Below, piece by piece: positions 33,296 to 42,437 of a DNA stretch of 60,059 nt (the stretch's first letter is position 1; the number at the start of each line of letters is the position of its first letter). This DNA comes from an uncultured Alphaproteobacteria bacterium (GTDB taxonomy: Bacteria; Pseudomonadota; Alphaproteobacteria; Methylaequorales; Methylaequoraceae), in assembly GCA_902536485.1 (NCBI GenBank), contig CACAXP010000004.1, positions 1-60,059 of the forward strand. The letters run 5' to 3'. Both the position numbers and the translations under genes were made by a program. The notes beneath the pieces were generated by a model. It did not search any database. It was not told the origin of the DNA and was given only the letters and a program-made list of their open reading frames with translations.

Positions 33296-33370
33296 TTTAA
33301 AAAAAATCCTTTAGATAAATGTTTATATCATAGTTTCAATCCTTATGAAGTTTTTTTAAAAATTCGATCT

Positions 33371-34138
33371 ATGGCAATATTAAAAGAAAAAGTCTTAAGT
33401 GTTCACCATTGGACAGACAAAACATTTAGCTTTAAAACCACAAGAAATATGGGGTTTAGATTCAAAAATGGTGAATTTGCAATGATTGGACTAGAAATAG
33501 ATGGAAAACCTCTTTTAAGAGCTTACTCAGTTGTTAGCCCTAATCATGAAGACCACCTAGAATTTTTATCTATAAAAGTTCCAAACGGCCCTCTAACAAG
33601 TAAACTTCAACATATCAAAGTTGGTGATGAAATTTTAATTAATTCAAAACCAACAGGAACATTGGTTTGTGATTATTTACTTCCCGGGAGAAACCTCTTC
33701 ATGTTATCAACAGGTACTGGACTAGCTCCATTCATGAGCATTTCCAGAGATCCTGAAACTTATGAAAAATTTAAAAAAGTAGTACTTGTTCACGGAGTGA
33801 GAACTGCTAAAGAGCTAGCTTATATGGATACTCTAAATAACCTTAATAAAGACGATATATATTCAGAAGTTACCAAAGGAAATTTTATTTATTTTAACAC
33901 TGTTACAAGAGATGAATGGCCACGTAAGGGAAGAATAACCACATGGATAAATGAAAAAAAATTATGGACCGCTCTTCAAATTGAAGAATTTAATCCTGAA
34001 GAAGATAGAATTATGATTTGTGGTTCTGAAGAAATGACATTTGAAATTAAAGGTATATTTGAAAAGCTTGGTTCATTAGAAGGTTCAACAAAAGTTCAAG
34101 GTGGTTTTGTTATTGAAAAAGCTTTTGCAGAGAAATAA
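33371..34138 (+). CDS. fpr: ferredoxin/flavodoxin-NADP+ reductase
   Basis: 255 aa from ATG 33371; the frame is open further upstream over the ppc start but that part is not homologous. FAD-binding RAYSVVSPNHEDHLEF, NADP-binding LFMLSTGTGLAPFMSISRDP and VLVHGVRTAKELAYMD, then RIMICGSEEMTFEIKGIFEK and the C-terminal VIEKAFAEK are typical of bacterial Fpr. It exchanges electrons between NADPH and ferredoxin or flavodoxin. Confidence 0.93.
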   Translation: MAILKEKVLSVHHWTDKTFSFKTTRNMGFRFKNGEFAMIGLEIDGKPLLRAYSVVSPNHEDHLEFLSIKVPNGPLTSKLQHIKVGDEILINSKPTGTLVCDYLLPGRNLFMLSTGTGLAPFMSISRDPETYEKFKKVVLVHGVRTAKELAYMDTLNNLNKDDIYSEVTKGNFIYFNTVTRDEWPRKGRITTWINEKKLWTALQIEEFNPEEDRIMICGSEEMTFEIKGIFEKLGSLEGSTKVQGGFVIEKAFAEK

Positions 34139-34146
34139 ATCTAGTT

Positions 34147-34782
34147 ATGATAAAGTTAGTATATTTTGACTTCAATTTTTGGCGTGTAGATATTTTAAGA
34201 CTTAGTCTTGGATATTCCAATGTTCCATATGAGTATAAAAGAATAAAAAGACAAGAATGGCCAAAAGAAAAGAAAAAATTTTCCTTTGGACAACTGCCGA
34301 TAATGATTATTAAGGACAAACAATATGCCCACACCCATTCTCTGGCACGATTTTGTGCTCTGGAATCAAAGCTTTATAATAATGACAAGCTTAAGGCAAT
34401 GGTTATTGATCAAGTTTTGGATTGGGCTAATGAAATAACTAACAAAATTACGCCATCAATAAGAGCAGCAATGAGAGATAAGGATTTTGAAAAATCGAAA
34501 AGATTAAGAGAGGAGTTTGTTGAAAATGACCTTTTAGTTTGGTTTTCTTACTTAGAAAAATTTTTTGATCAAAATTCAAAAAAAAAAAAATTCTTCAATG
34601 ATGAATTTAGTATGGCAGATATTATAGCCTGGCGTGTTATATACTGGTTTTATTGTGGTGTGCTTGATAAGATCGATAACAAGTTTTTGGATAAATTTCC
34701 TTTAATTCAAAATTTTTTTAAGCAAATGAATACTTTTAAATCTTTTACTAAACTTGACGAGTATAAAGATATAATTACTTAG
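34147..34782 (+). CDS. glutathione S-transferase-like protein
   Basis: 211 aa. N-terminal thioredoxin-like half (KLVYFDFNFWRVDILRLSLG, FSFGQLPIMIIKDKQYAHTH SLARF region) with the cis-Pro and Ser of sigma-class GST, followed by an all-helical C-terminal half (KKKKFFNDEFSMADIIAWRV). Likely a cytosolic glutathione-binding enzyme; substrate unknown. It lies 8 bp after fpr and overlaps the convergent transporter by 8 bp. Confidence 0.8.
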   Translation: MIKLVYFDFNFWRVDILRLSLGYSNVPYEYKRIKRQEWPKEKKKFSFGQLPIMIIKDKQYAHTHSLARFCALESKLYNNDKLKAMVIDQVLDWANEITNKITPSIRAAMRDKDFEKSKRLREEFVENDLLVWFSYLEKFFDQNSKKKKFFNDEFSMADIIAWRVIYWFYCGVLDKIDNKFLDKFPLIQNFFKQMNTFKSFTKLDEYKDIIT

Positions 34783-36031
34783 ACTTTTGCATTTCTAAAT
34801 CAAAGTTTTTTTTCATCCAAAATAAAACTAAAAGCGCTGGCATCCCCAAGAATGTTGATAAAATAAAGAAATTAGTCCAGCCATAAGATTCAACTAAATA
34901 ACCAGAAGGAGATGATAAAACTGTTCTGGCTAAACCCATGATTGATGACAAAAGGGCATATTGTGTTCCAGTATAGTTTTTATTACATAAAGCAGATAAA
35001 TATGCCACAAAAGCTGCTGATCCTAGGCCACCGGAGAAATTTTCTCCTGCGACAGTTAGATAAAGATAAGAAATTTCTGGTCCAACTAAATTCAATAATA
35101 CATAAAGAAGGTTTGATAAAACTTGAAAAAAACCTGAAACAATTAAGGCATAAATTATACCTAATTTCTTAACCAAATATCCTCCTAAAAACACCCCACA
35201 AATAGTCATTAATACACCAAAAACTTTACTTGCATTTGCAATCTCGATATTTGAAAAGCCTATCTTTACATAAAATGGATTTGCCATTACACCGGCAATT
35301 ACATCACCAAACTTAAAAGAAAATATTAAAATTAAAATTAAAAAAACTTTTATTGCTGAATGACGAAATAAAAACTCGAAAAAGGGCTTTAGTAAATTTT
35401 TTTCATTTCTATTTTTCGACAAATGATCTTTTTTAATAGGAAGGAATAAGATTGATAACCCTAGAAAAAAAATAATAAAACCAACTATCATAAAAACTGT
35501 ATTCCAAGCAAAATAATATTTAAGATAAAGTGACCCAGCACCTGCGAGTATTCCGCCTATTCTATAACCAAACTGTGTAACCGCAGCACCTGCACCTTGA
35601 GAACTATCATCTAATATTTCTATCCTGTAACTGTCAATAACAATGTCTTGTGAGGCTGAAAAAAAAGATACCAACAATGCAAAAAAAGCAGTTAATTCAA
35701 TATTTTTACTCGGATTACTGAAACCTAATAAGAATATAGAAATTATAAGAAAAAACTGAATTACAAAAAGCCAAGACTTTCTGTGACCAACAATTTTATA
35801 CAAAATTGGTATTTTAAAATTATCTATTAAAGGAGCCCATAAAAATTTAATTGTCCATGGGATCTGAGTTAATGCAAATAAACCTATTGTTGATATATCT
35901 ATATTTTCTCTTGTTAACCATATAAATAGAGTAGATAGAGTTAAATAGAGTGGAATACCACTTGAGATACCCATTAAAAAAATTAAAAACTGATTTTTAT
36001 TAAGATATAGGGATGAAAAATTTTGAATCAT
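34775..36031 (-). CDS. AmpG-like major facilitator permease
   Basis: 418 aa from ATG 36031. A longer frame to 36115 would run over the divergent gene. Twelve membrane helices. AmpG/acetyl-CoA transporter features are LYLNKNQFLIFLMGISSGIP, TIKFLWAPLIDNF, GHRKSWLFVIQF and FSASQDIVIDSYRIEIL. The family imports anhydro-muropeptides for wall recycling, which fits the peptidoglycan hydrolases in this window; the substrate is not proven by sequence. Confidence 0.82.
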   Translation of the reverse strand: MIQNFSSLYLNKNQFLIFLMGISSGIPLYLTLSTLFIWLTRENIDISTIGLFALTQIPWTIKFLWAPLIDNFKIPILYKIVGHRKSWLFVIQFFLIISIFLLGFSNPSKNIELTAFFALLVSFFSASQDIVIDSYRIEILDDSSQGAGAAVTQFGYRIGGILAGAGSLYLKYYFAWNTVFMIVGFIIFFLGLSILFLPIKKDHLSKNRNEKNLLKPFFEFLFRHSAIKVFLILILIFSFKFGDVIAGVMANPFYVKIGFSNIEIANASKVFGVLMTICGVFLGGYLVKKLGIIYALIVSGFFQVLSNLLYVLLNLVGPEISYLYLTVAGENFSGGLGSAAFVAYLSALCNKNYTGTQYALLSSIMGLARTVLSSPSGYLVESYGWTNFFILSTFLGMPALLVLFWMKKNFDLEMQKSK

Positions 36032-36068
36032 ATATTGAAATTTTACAATTAATAACAATAATAGTTTA

Positions 36069-36455
36069 ATGAGACATTTTATCCATTCAATTTTTATTGT
36101 GTTTATTTTTTTCAACTCAATCAGTTCTGCATCTGATAATATTCCTAACCTAGTTGGTACTTGGGTTGGAATTAATAAGACTGTATCAGAAGATAGAGGT
36201 TACAGATCTTGGGAAAAAAAGGTTGAAATTCTTGAGCAAGATGAAAGACGCTTCAAAGGTAAGTTTTCTTACACTGATGGAACAAAAAACTTTTTTGGGG
36301 TAATACACCCTGATAATAAAACAATTACTTGGGTTGCGACTAACAGCAGAGGATATAATATGGGAAAATTGCTTGACCAAAATAAAATTAGTGCTTGCTA
36401 CGTTGAATCAGGAATTGATGCAACCGCTGGATGTGCTGAACTTACTAGAAAGTAA
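36069..36455 (+). CDS. small secreted protein, unknown
   Basis: 128 aa. Signal peptide (residues 1-20, FIHSIFIVFIFFNSISSAS) followed by a beta-rich domain: LVGTWVGINKTVSEDRGYRS, RRFKGKFSYTDGTKNFFGVI, ITWVATNSRGYNMG. Two cysteines near the end. It resembles small periplasmic lipocalin-like or avidin-like beta barrels in layout, but I cannot name the family. Confidence 0.6.
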   Translation: MRHFIHSIFIVFIFFNSISSASDNIPNLVGTWVGINKTVSEDRGYRSWEKKVEILEQDERRFKGKFSYTDGTKNFFGVIHPDNKTITWVATNSRGYNMGKLLDQNKISACYVESGIDATAGCAELTRK

Positions 36456-36459
36456 ATGT

Positions 36460-37170
36460 TTACAACAACTCCTTTATCAATAAGGTTGGTTTCTTTAAAA
36501 ATTCATTCCTCGAACCTTGCCAGTGTATTTTTGCATCATCAATAACTATAAATTCCTTAAAATGTTTTAGTGCACTCTTGACATCAGAAGATACTGTCAA
36601 CATAGTGATGTTGAATTCTTTACAAAGGGTTGAAATAATATTAAAAATCATGTTGGTTTTTATCGGATCTAAACCAGCAGTTGGCTCATCTAATAAAAGA
36701 AATTTAGGTTTATGAGAAATTGATCTTGCTATAGCAACCCTTTTTCTCATACCACCTGATAACTCTGAAGGATATAAAAAAGCATCCTTAACATTTAAAC
36801 CAACTTTTTTAAGAAGCTTTTGAGATTCTTTAACAAGAAAATTTTTGTCATTATTTAGGCTTTTAAACATTATATTTTCCCATACTGTCATGCTATCAAA
36901 AAGTGCGTCTTTTTCGAAAACCATCCCTATTGAATTAACTACTTCATTGAATTCCTTTTTGTCTTTGACTGATATATTATTTACTTTAATTTCACCACTA
37001 GAAATCTTAATTAAACCTATTATTGATTTAAGTATGGTACTCTTACCCGATAAACCTTTACCTACTATACATTTCGGAATATTTGGTTTCACTTCAAAAG
37101 AAATATCATGTAAAATTTTTTTTTCTTCAAAATGAAGATTAACTTTATATAAATAAATTGTATTATACAT
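36460..37170 (-). CDS. ABC transporter ATPase, MlaF/Ttg2A-like, orphan
   Basis: 236 aa. Walker A GKGLSGKST, Q-loop region SIGMVFEKDALFDSMTVWEN, signature LSGGMRKRVAIARSISHKP, Walker B FLLLDEPTAGLDP. The VFEKDALFDSMTVWEN stretch and LSGGM are characteristic of the Mla phospholipid-transport ATPase. The Q-loop position reads Glu rather than Gln, as in some MlaF. No MlaE, MlaD or MlaB gene is adjacent, so the partner must be elsewhere. Confidence 0.82.
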   Translation of the reverse strand: MYNTIYLYKVNLHFEEKKILHDISFEVKPNIPKCIVGKGLSGKSTILKSIIGLIKISSGEIKVNNISVKDKKEFNEVVNSIGMVFEKDALFDSMTVWENIMFKSLNNDKNFLVKESQKLLKKVGLNVKDAFLYPSELSGGMRKRVAIARSISHKPKFLLLDEPTAGLDPIKTNMIFNIISTLCKEFNITMLTVSSDVKSALKHFKEFIVIDDAKIHWQGSRNEFLKKPTLLIKELL

Positions 37171-37193
37171 AAAAAACTTCTTATGATTTTATT

Positions 37194-37928
37194 GTGAAAA
37201 TTAACTTTAATCAATCCAACATAAAATTTAAAAAAGGAACGGTCATATTAGCAAGTGCTGGACCAGGAGACCCAAACTTAATAACTCTAAAATTAAAATA
37301 TATAATTACCCTTGCTGATGTAGTAATCTTTGATGCGCTTGTTAATAATAAAATTCTTAATCTTTGCAAGCCGAATGTAAAACTTATTTATGCAGGAAAA
37401 TTAAAAGAAAGAAAAGCTTGTACGCAGTCAGAAATTAATGAGTGGCTACTTGAATATTCAAAAAAAAATAAAAAAGTTTTAAGACTTAAAGGAGGAGACG
37501 TTAGTTTTTTTAGTAGAGTAAGTCAGGAAATAAATTTTTTAAAAAAAAATAAAATTAAAACTGAAATACTTTCTGGAATCACATCTTCCCAGGCTTCTTT
37601 AAAAAGTGCTGGATTAAGTTTTTTTAATAAGAGTAATTTTTGTAATTTTATGACAGGTCATAAAATTATTGTAAAAAAAAATAAAGAAGTCAATTATGGT
37701 CAAATTTGTAAAAATAAAGGAAAAATTATTATATATATGGGTGTTAGTCAAATAAGTTTAATTGTCTCAAAACTAATTTCTAATGGAATTAATGAGAATG
37801 AAAAAGTTACTTTAATTCAAAATGCATCTATGGAGTCAGAAAAATTATTTTTTACCTCTTTAAAAAAATGTCCCATGTTTATTAAAAAAAATAACGTTAA
37901 ATCACCTTCAATAATTGTCATAAGATAA
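37194..37928 (+). CDS. uroporphyrinogen-III C-methyltransferase (SUMT)
   Basis: 244 aa from GTG 37194. The motifs VILASAGPGDPNLITLKLKY, ADVVIFDALVNNKILNL, VLRLKGGDVSFFSRVSQEI and SGITSSQASLKSAGLS are those of CobA/CysG-type SAM-dependent methyltransferases. It makes precorrin-2 for siroheme or cobalamin. The usual GGRP-like motif is replaced by GGDVSFFSR. No siroheme or cobalamin genes are adjacent. It is divergent from the ABC ATPase with only 23 bp between starts. Confidence 0.85.
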   Translation: MKINFNQSNIKFKKGTVILASAGPGDPNLITLKLKYIITLADVVIFDALVNNKILNLCKPNVKLIYAGKLKERKACTQSEINEWLLEYSKKNKKVLRLKGGDVSFFSRVSQEINFLKKNKIKTEILSGITSSQASLKSAGLSFFNKSNFCNFMTGHKIIVKKNKEVNYGQICKNKGKIIIYMGVSQISLIVSKLISNGINENEKVTLIQNASMESEKLFFTSLKKCPMFIKKNNVKSPSIIVIR

Positions 37929-37955
37929 AAAAATTATCAAACCTGAAAAATATAT

Positions 37956-38813
37956 ATGAAAAATAAAATTGAATTCTTTTTGCTATTATTTTTTTATAAC
38001 ATTTCAAGATTAATTGGAGTAAACCTTTCATCTTATTTAGGAGGAATCATAGCCTGGTTTTACGGACTATTTTCTAACAGAAATGTGATAGGGATGAAAA
38101 ATTTAAATTTAGTTTTTCCTAGGAAAAATTTAATAGAGAAAAAAAAAATTTTAAGAAGAATGTGGTTTCATTTTGGAAGAGTCATTGGTGAATATCCTCA
38201 TCTTCATAAAATAAAAATTCACAAAAATACAAACGTAAAAATAGTAGGAATTAAAAATTTATTAGGCCCACTGAAAAAAGAAAAGAATTGTATTTACTTT
38301 TCAGCACATATCGGTAATTGGGAGTTATCGTCTCATCCTTTAACACAAAATGGATTTAAGATTAATTTCGTTTATAGAGCATTTAATAATAAATATGTAG
38401 ATGATTTACTAAGGAAAATAAGATTTAAATATGGTGTTAATCTTATAAAGAAGGGATCAGATGGTGCCAAAGAATGTATTAAAGCATTAAAAAATAAAGA
38501 AAACCTTGGAATGTTAATTGATCAAAAAATGAACGATGGTTTACCCATCAGTTTTTTTAATAAATTAGCAATGACTGCTCCAGCTATAGCTAAATTTTCT
38601 CTCAAGTTTAAATGCCAAATTGTTCCAGCTTTATGTGTAAGAGAAAAGGGTACAAAATATAAAATAGAATATTTCAAACCAATTCAATACAGTTTTTTAA
38701 AAAAGCTTGGCTCTGAAGAAAAAATTATGCTTTATTTGAATAAAATTATCGAAAAGTGGATTCTTAAACATCCAGAGCAGTGGATTTGGGTTCATGAAAG
38801 GTGGAAAAATTAG
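37956..38813 (+). CDS. LpxL/HtrB-type lipid A acyltransferase
   Basis: 285 aa. N-terminal membrane anchor, then the catalytic HxxxxE in SAHIGNWELSSH, INFVYRAFNNKYVDDLLRKI, NLGMLIDQKMNDGLPISFFN and the terminal HPEQWIWVHERWK, all family hallmarks. It adds secondary acyl chains to lipid A at the inner membrane. It ends in a TTAG overlap with the ELM1 gene. Confidence 0.88.
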   Translation: MKNKIEFFLLLFFYNISRLIGVNLSSYLGGIIAWFYGLFSNRNVIGMKNLNLVFPRKNLIEKKKILRRMWFHFGRVIGEYPHLHKIKIHKNTNVKIVGIKNLLGPLKKEKNCIYFSAHIGNWELSSHPLTQNGFKINFVYRAFNNKYVDDLLRKIRFKYGVNLIKKGSDGAKECIKALKNKENLGMLIDQKMNDGLPISFFNKLAMTAPAIAKFSLKFKCQIVPALCVREKGTKYKIEYFKPIQYSFLKKLGSEEKIMLYLNKIIEKWILKHPEQWIWVHERWKN

Positions 38814-39745
38814 AGTTCAAGAGTATTTATCAGTTTTTTACAAACTTTATTTGTCTCTAAAAGTTTTTTATATTTCCAATTTTCTAGCTTACCATTGAAT
38901 AATTTAGCCATTTTTTTTTCTAATATAAGCTCTGTGAAATCCTTAATTTTAGTTTTTATTTTTTTTATTGGAACAATGTACACTTTTTTTCCAGAAGATA
39001 GAGAATCTGAAATCATACTTATTGAATCAGCCGTAACAAAAACATATTCAGAGATATTTAATAATAGCCAATAGGGATTATTTCTTTTTTGTGGAAAAAA
39101 AAAGTTTTCACTTGATGCCTTTTGCTTGATCAAATTTTTAATATGAACAGGAGTCCTTCTTGAAAAACAATAAATGACTTCATAGTCTTCTGATAGTAAA
39201 TTTAATTTTTTAATTGTATTCTCAAGTTCTTCAAATAAAATTTTCGAACTTTTACCATCTCCTCCAATAAGAAATGAAATTTTTTTTTTTTTTTTATCAA
39301 AAGGCTTACCAATGTTTTTATTTTTTTTTTTAAATCTTTTTAGGTCAACTAATGTTCCGAACGTTGTAATTACATTTTTTTCAACTTTTTGTTTTATGTC
39401 ATGTTCTGGAATAATGATTTGGTCGAATTCGTTTTTTTTGAAATAAGGATTAAGAATATGACAGTTTTTTGCAAAACTTTTTTTTTTAAAAACTAAATTA
39501 AATGGCGCAGATATTCTTCCGCATGAAATGATAAAGTCAATCTTTTTTCTAGGCTCAAAATAGTATCTAATTCTTAAAAAAAAATAAATTAAAAAATTTG
39601 GTAAATAGCCTAACAAGCCTCGATAAACTTCCATATATTCAACAACTATTTCTTTTTTTGATATTCTTTTTAATTCATTGATAATTGAGTTACATTGATT
39701 AAGACTACTTAATTTATTGTCAGTAACAGCTAAGATATTGAACAT
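38810..39745 (-). CDS. ELM1-family (DUF1022) protein
   Basis: 311 aa. ISCGRISAPFNLVFKKKS, FLIGGDGKSSKILFEELENT, YCFSRRTPVHIKNLIKQKAS and YVFVTADSISMISDSLSSGK match the bacterial ELM1 (mitochondrial fission-like) family, a GT-B-like fold with unknown biochemical role. A 16-base T run (39280-39295 on the plus strand) encodes a lysine string and is a possible slippage site. Located between the acyltransferase and the PAP2 phosphatase, so an envelope glycan role is plausible. Confidence 0.75.
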   Translation of the reverse strand: MFNILAVTDNKLSSLNQCNSIINELKRISKKEIVVEYMEVYRGLLGYLPNFLIYFFLRIRYYFEPRKKIDFIISCGRISAPFNLVFKKKSFAKNCHILNPYFKKNEFDQIIIPEHDIKQKVEKNVITTFGTLVDLKRFKKKNKNIGKPFDKKKKKISFLIGGDGKSSKILFEELENTIKKLNLLSEDYEVIYCFSRRTPVHIKNLIKQKASSENFFFPQKRNNPYWLLLNISEYVFVTADSISMISDSLSSGKKVYIVPIKKIKTKIKDFTELILEKKMAKLFNGKLENWKYKKLLETNKVCKKLINTLEL

Positions 39746-39749
39746 GTTT

Positions 39750-40436
39750 TTAAACTTTTTTTTTACTTTTTTTTATAACTAAATATTTATAGCCTATTGC
39801 CAGGTAAACCATAAAAAATAAAGCGAATAAATTATCACTTAAAAAGTGTCCACCCATTGAAATTCTACAAAAACTAACAATTATTCCAAAAAGCATGTTC
39901 AGAGAAAAGAATAAAGGATTTTTTAAAATTAATGCTCCAACCAAAAAAGAAAAGGCGGCTGACGATTCTCCACTTATCCATGAGCAATTTTTTTCACATT
40001 GATCAGACTTGACAAAAGCACGAGAAAAATTTTTGTCACCTCCAAATTCTGTAATATGAACTGGCCTTGCCCTACCCCATTGATCTTTAAAATACCAATT
40101 AGCTATTATTCCAGAGCCCACTATTGGACCAATAATAAGTCCTATTAAAGCTAATCTAAATCTTTTGTTTAGGAATGTTTTTAGATTTTTAAACTTCTTA
40201 GCATAATCTACTAGTAAAATAAAAAGTGAAGTTATTGGTATTAAAACCATTAAATCTTTCAAAAAAGATCTCAGACTTTTAATAAAAATTATTCTTTCAG
40301 AGATAAATTTATTATTTTCAAAAAAGAGGTTAGAAAAATAAATATCTGATTCTGGAAAAAATGTAAAAAACATTAAAAAAAAAAAAAAAAAAAACGTATT
40401 TATTACTAATAAATTTTTAAGTTTTAAATATTTCAT
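39750..40436 (-). CDS. PAP2-family membrane phosphatase with poly-T tract
   Basis: 228 aa, about six membrane helices. The three PAP2 motifs are visible: KDQWGRARP (KX6RP), SGESSAAF in place of PSGH, and RISMGGHFLSD (RX5HX3D). The SGE variant occurs in lipid-phosphatase relatives of alphaproteobacteria as I remember. Likely substrates are lipid A or undecaprenyl phosphates. Codons 15-21 are TTT repeats inside a 20-bp T run, so the N-terminus could switch frame by slippage. Confidence 0.8.
   Translation of the reverse strand: MKYLKLKNLLVINTFFFFFFLMFFTFFPESDIYFSNLFFENNKFISERIIFIKSLRSFLKDLMVLIPITSLFILLVDYAKKFKNLKTFLNKRFRLALIGLIIGPIVGSGIIANWYFKDQWGRARPVHITEFGGDKNFSRAFVKSDQCEKNCSWISGESSAAFSFLVGALILKNPLFFSLNMLFGIIVSFCRISMGGHFLSDNLFALFFMVYLAIGYKYLVIKKSKKKV
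40375..40394. repeat. 20-bp A/T homopolymer within the PAP2 gene
   Basis: Twenty consecutive A on the plus strand (T on the coding strand), encoding Phe6-Leu near the N-terminus. It is the longest homopolymer I found in the window. A one-base change would shift the frame and remove the phosphatase. Confidence 0.9.
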
Positions 40437-40442
40437 AAATTA

Positions 40443-40826
40443 TTATTTTGAGCCTCTTTTTGGTTTAAGAACGTTTAAATATCGAAGTCTCAAAACTATA
40501 ATTGCTAAAGCTAGTATAAAAATAGCTAATGACTCATAAATGAGAATTGCAGGATCTAAGTCCTTCTTTTGGAGTATTATTAATCGAGAAATTGCAGTTA
40601 TAGCAATTATTAAAGGATATGTAATTCTTATCTCCTCTTGTAGTAAATATACTCTAATCATTCCCATTACCTCCACATAAATAAAAAGTAATAGTAAATC
40701 TGCAAGTTCTACTTTTTTTATGCTAATCATATTAAAAACTTCGATTGAAAAACCTATTACTGCTCCAATGAAAATTAGTAAGACTGCTGAAACCTGGACA
40801 AATCTAATTATTTTTTTTATCTCCAT
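40443..40826 (-). CDS. PsiE-like four-helix membrane protein
   Basis: 127 aa, four membrane helices. LADLLLLFIYVEVMGMIRVY, RITYPLIIAITAISRLIILQ and DPAILIYESLAIFILALAII match the PsiE (phosphate-starvation-inducible E) family, which has no known molecular function. It ends 6 bp before PAP2, suggesting an operon of PsiE, PAP2 and ELM1. Confidence 0.8.
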   Translation of the reverse strand: MEIKKIIRFVQVSAVLLIFIGAVIGFSIEVFNMISIKKVELADLLLLFIYVEVMGMIRVYLLQEEIRITYPLIIAITAISRLIILQKKDLDPAILIYESLAIFILALAIIVLRLRYLNVLKPKRGSK

Positions 40827-40903
40827 GGTTTCATAATCTTATTTATTTTTCTTGAAGTCAATCAAACATTTTTTCAATTCAGAGATAAAAGAAAAAAAAT
40901 TTT

Positions 40904-40918
40904 AATCAATATTTGATT
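40904..40918. promoter_or_regulatory. 6-bp inverted repeat between psiE-like gene and manC
   Basis: AATCAA-TAT-TTGATT is a perfect dyad with a 3-bp centre in the 174-bp divergent gap, about 50 bp upstream of the manC -10 box. It could be an operator for either direction. Such short AT-rich dyads also arise by chance. Confidence 0.3.
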
Positions 40919-40969
40919 AGACGGTTTTTTTTACAATATCAGATTCCATGTGTTTTAGTAAAAATTTAG

Positions 40970-40978
40970 TGATATAAT
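40970..40978 (+). promoter_or_regulatory. extended -10 promoter of manC
   Basis: TGATATAAT combines a consensus -10 hexamer with the TGn extension, 22 bp before the manC ATG. The -35 region is not clear. Predicted start near 40985. Confidence 0.55.
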
Positions 40979-41000
40979 ATGTTTTTAATTTTGTAAATAA

Positions 41001-42437
41001 ATGAAACAAAAAATTTATCCTGTGATAATGTGTGGTGGTTACGGAACAAGATTGTGGCCAGCTTCAAGAAAAAGTTTTCCAAAACAATTTATGAAGATAA
41101 ATTCTAACAACCCCCTATTTATAGAAACAATTAAAAGATTTATAAGTAAAAATTTTTATGATGTAACATTAATTGGTAATTATGAACATCGTTTTCTTTT
41201 AAAAAACTTTCTTAATAATTATAAGATAAAATATCGTTCAATAATTTTAGAACCTTTCTCTAAAAATACTCTAATATCAGCAATTTTAAGTGTTCTTGAA
41301 ATCAAAGATTTAGATAAAAATGCCAAAATACTAATTGTTCCAGCAGACCAAATAATTAAAGATAAAAAAAAATTAATAACTAGTATTTTAGAAACAAGTT
41401 CTTTGGTTGATAGTGGCTACATCAACACATTTGGAATCAAACCTACACACCCGTCAACTCAATTTGGCTATATAAAACCAAAAAATAAAAAATTGTCTAA
41501 TCACTCGAGTGAAGTTGAAAACTTTTTAGAAAAACCTAATCGAGAGAAAGCAATTAAACTTTTTAAATCAAAATCATACTTTTGGAATTCTGGGATTTTC
41601 TTTTTTTCAGCAAAGAGTTTTTTAAATGAAATTAATACTCATGCGCCAAAAACCTACAAGAAGGTTAAAGAAGTGTTTTTAGAAAAAAAAAAAGTTTTTG
41701 AATTTATCTCATTTCCAGAAAAAAAATTTAAACTTCTTCCTAATCAATCAATTGATAAAGGTTTAATGGAAAAGACAAAAAATGCTGCCATAACTTTTAC
41801 TAATGTAGATTGGAGTGATATCGGTTCATGGCAAGGAGTTTGGGAATGTTTAAAAAAAGATAAACAAAATAATTACTCAAACCATAAAAATCTGATATTT
41901 AAAAATGTTAAAAACTCATTAGTCTGGTCGTCAAATCCTGAAAAAAAGTTAGTTGGTATAAATGTAGATAATCTAATTGTAGTTGAAGAAGATGACACAA
42001 CCTTAATTATGAATAAGGATAAAAATAATGATGAACTCAGAGATATAGTTGGAAAATTAAAAAGAAAAAAACATATTTCTCTTGATGTTCATAAACATAT
42101 TTATAGACCATGGGGTGAATTTAAAACTATTCACACAGATCAAGGCTTTCAAATAAAGATTTTAATAATTTATCCAAAAAACAAAATTTCTTTACAGTAT
42201 CATAAAAAAAGATCAGAGCACTGGGTTGTTGTTGAGGGAAAAGCTTCAGTTACAAAAGGTGACCAAAGGTTTGATTTAAAAACAAACCAATCAACATTTA
42301 TAGATGTTGGAGAAATTCATCGCCTTGAAAATAAAACTTCTCGAATACTAAAGTTAGTTGAAGTTCAAACTGGTAAATATCTCGGAGAAGATGATATTGT
42401 AAGAATTCAGGATAAATATGGAAGAAAAAAAAAGTAG
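41001..42437 (+). CDS. manC: mannose-1-phosphate guanylyltransferase / mannose-6-phosphate isomerase
   Basis: 478 aa, bifunctional form. Nucleotidyltransferase signature GGYGTRLWPASRKSFPKQF at the N-terminus, PADQIIKD, FGYIKP and WNSGIFFFS. The C-terminal type II isomerase cupin has RPWGEFKTI, ISLQYHKKRSEHWVVVEGKA and FIDVGEIHRLEN. It makes GDP-mannose, the substrate of gmd two genes downstream. It overlaps fcl by 20 bp. Confidence 0.95.
   Translation: MKQKIYPVIMCGGYGTRLWPASRKSFPKQFMKINSNNPLFIETIKRFISKNFYDVTLIGNYEHRFLLKNFLNNYKIKYRSIILEPFSKNTLISAILSVLEIKDLDKNAKILIVPADQIIKDKKKLITSILETSSLVDSGYINTFGIKPTHPSTQFGYIKPKNKKLSNHSSEVENFLEKPNREKAIKLFKSKSYFWNSGIFFFSAKSFLNEINTHAPKTYKKVKEVFLEKKKVFEFISFPEKKFKLLPNQSIDKGLMEKTKNAAITFTNVDWSDIGSWQGVWECLKKDKQNNYSNHKNLIFKNVKNSLVWSSNPEKKLVGINVDNLIVVEEDDTTLIMNKDKNNDELRDIVGKLKRKKHISLDVHKHIYRPWGEFKTIHTDQGFQIKILIIYPKNKISLQYHKKRSEHWVVVEGKASVTKGDQRFDLKTNQSTFIDVGEIHRLENKTSRILKLVEVQTGKYLGEDDIVRIQDKYGRKKK

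Noticed and set aside
33182..33370. N-terminal extension of fpr over the ppc start
   Set aside because: The extra 63 residues are antisense to ppc and unlike any Fpr; MAILKEKVLSV at 33371 is the normal N-terminus.
36032..36115. Longer start for the AmpG-like permease
   Set aside because: It would overlap the divergent signal-peptide gene; homologues begin near the Met at 36031.
40373..40400. Poly-A tract as a rho-independent terminator
   Set aside because: No adjacent GC-rich stem, and it is inside the PAP2 frame where it encodes Phe residues.
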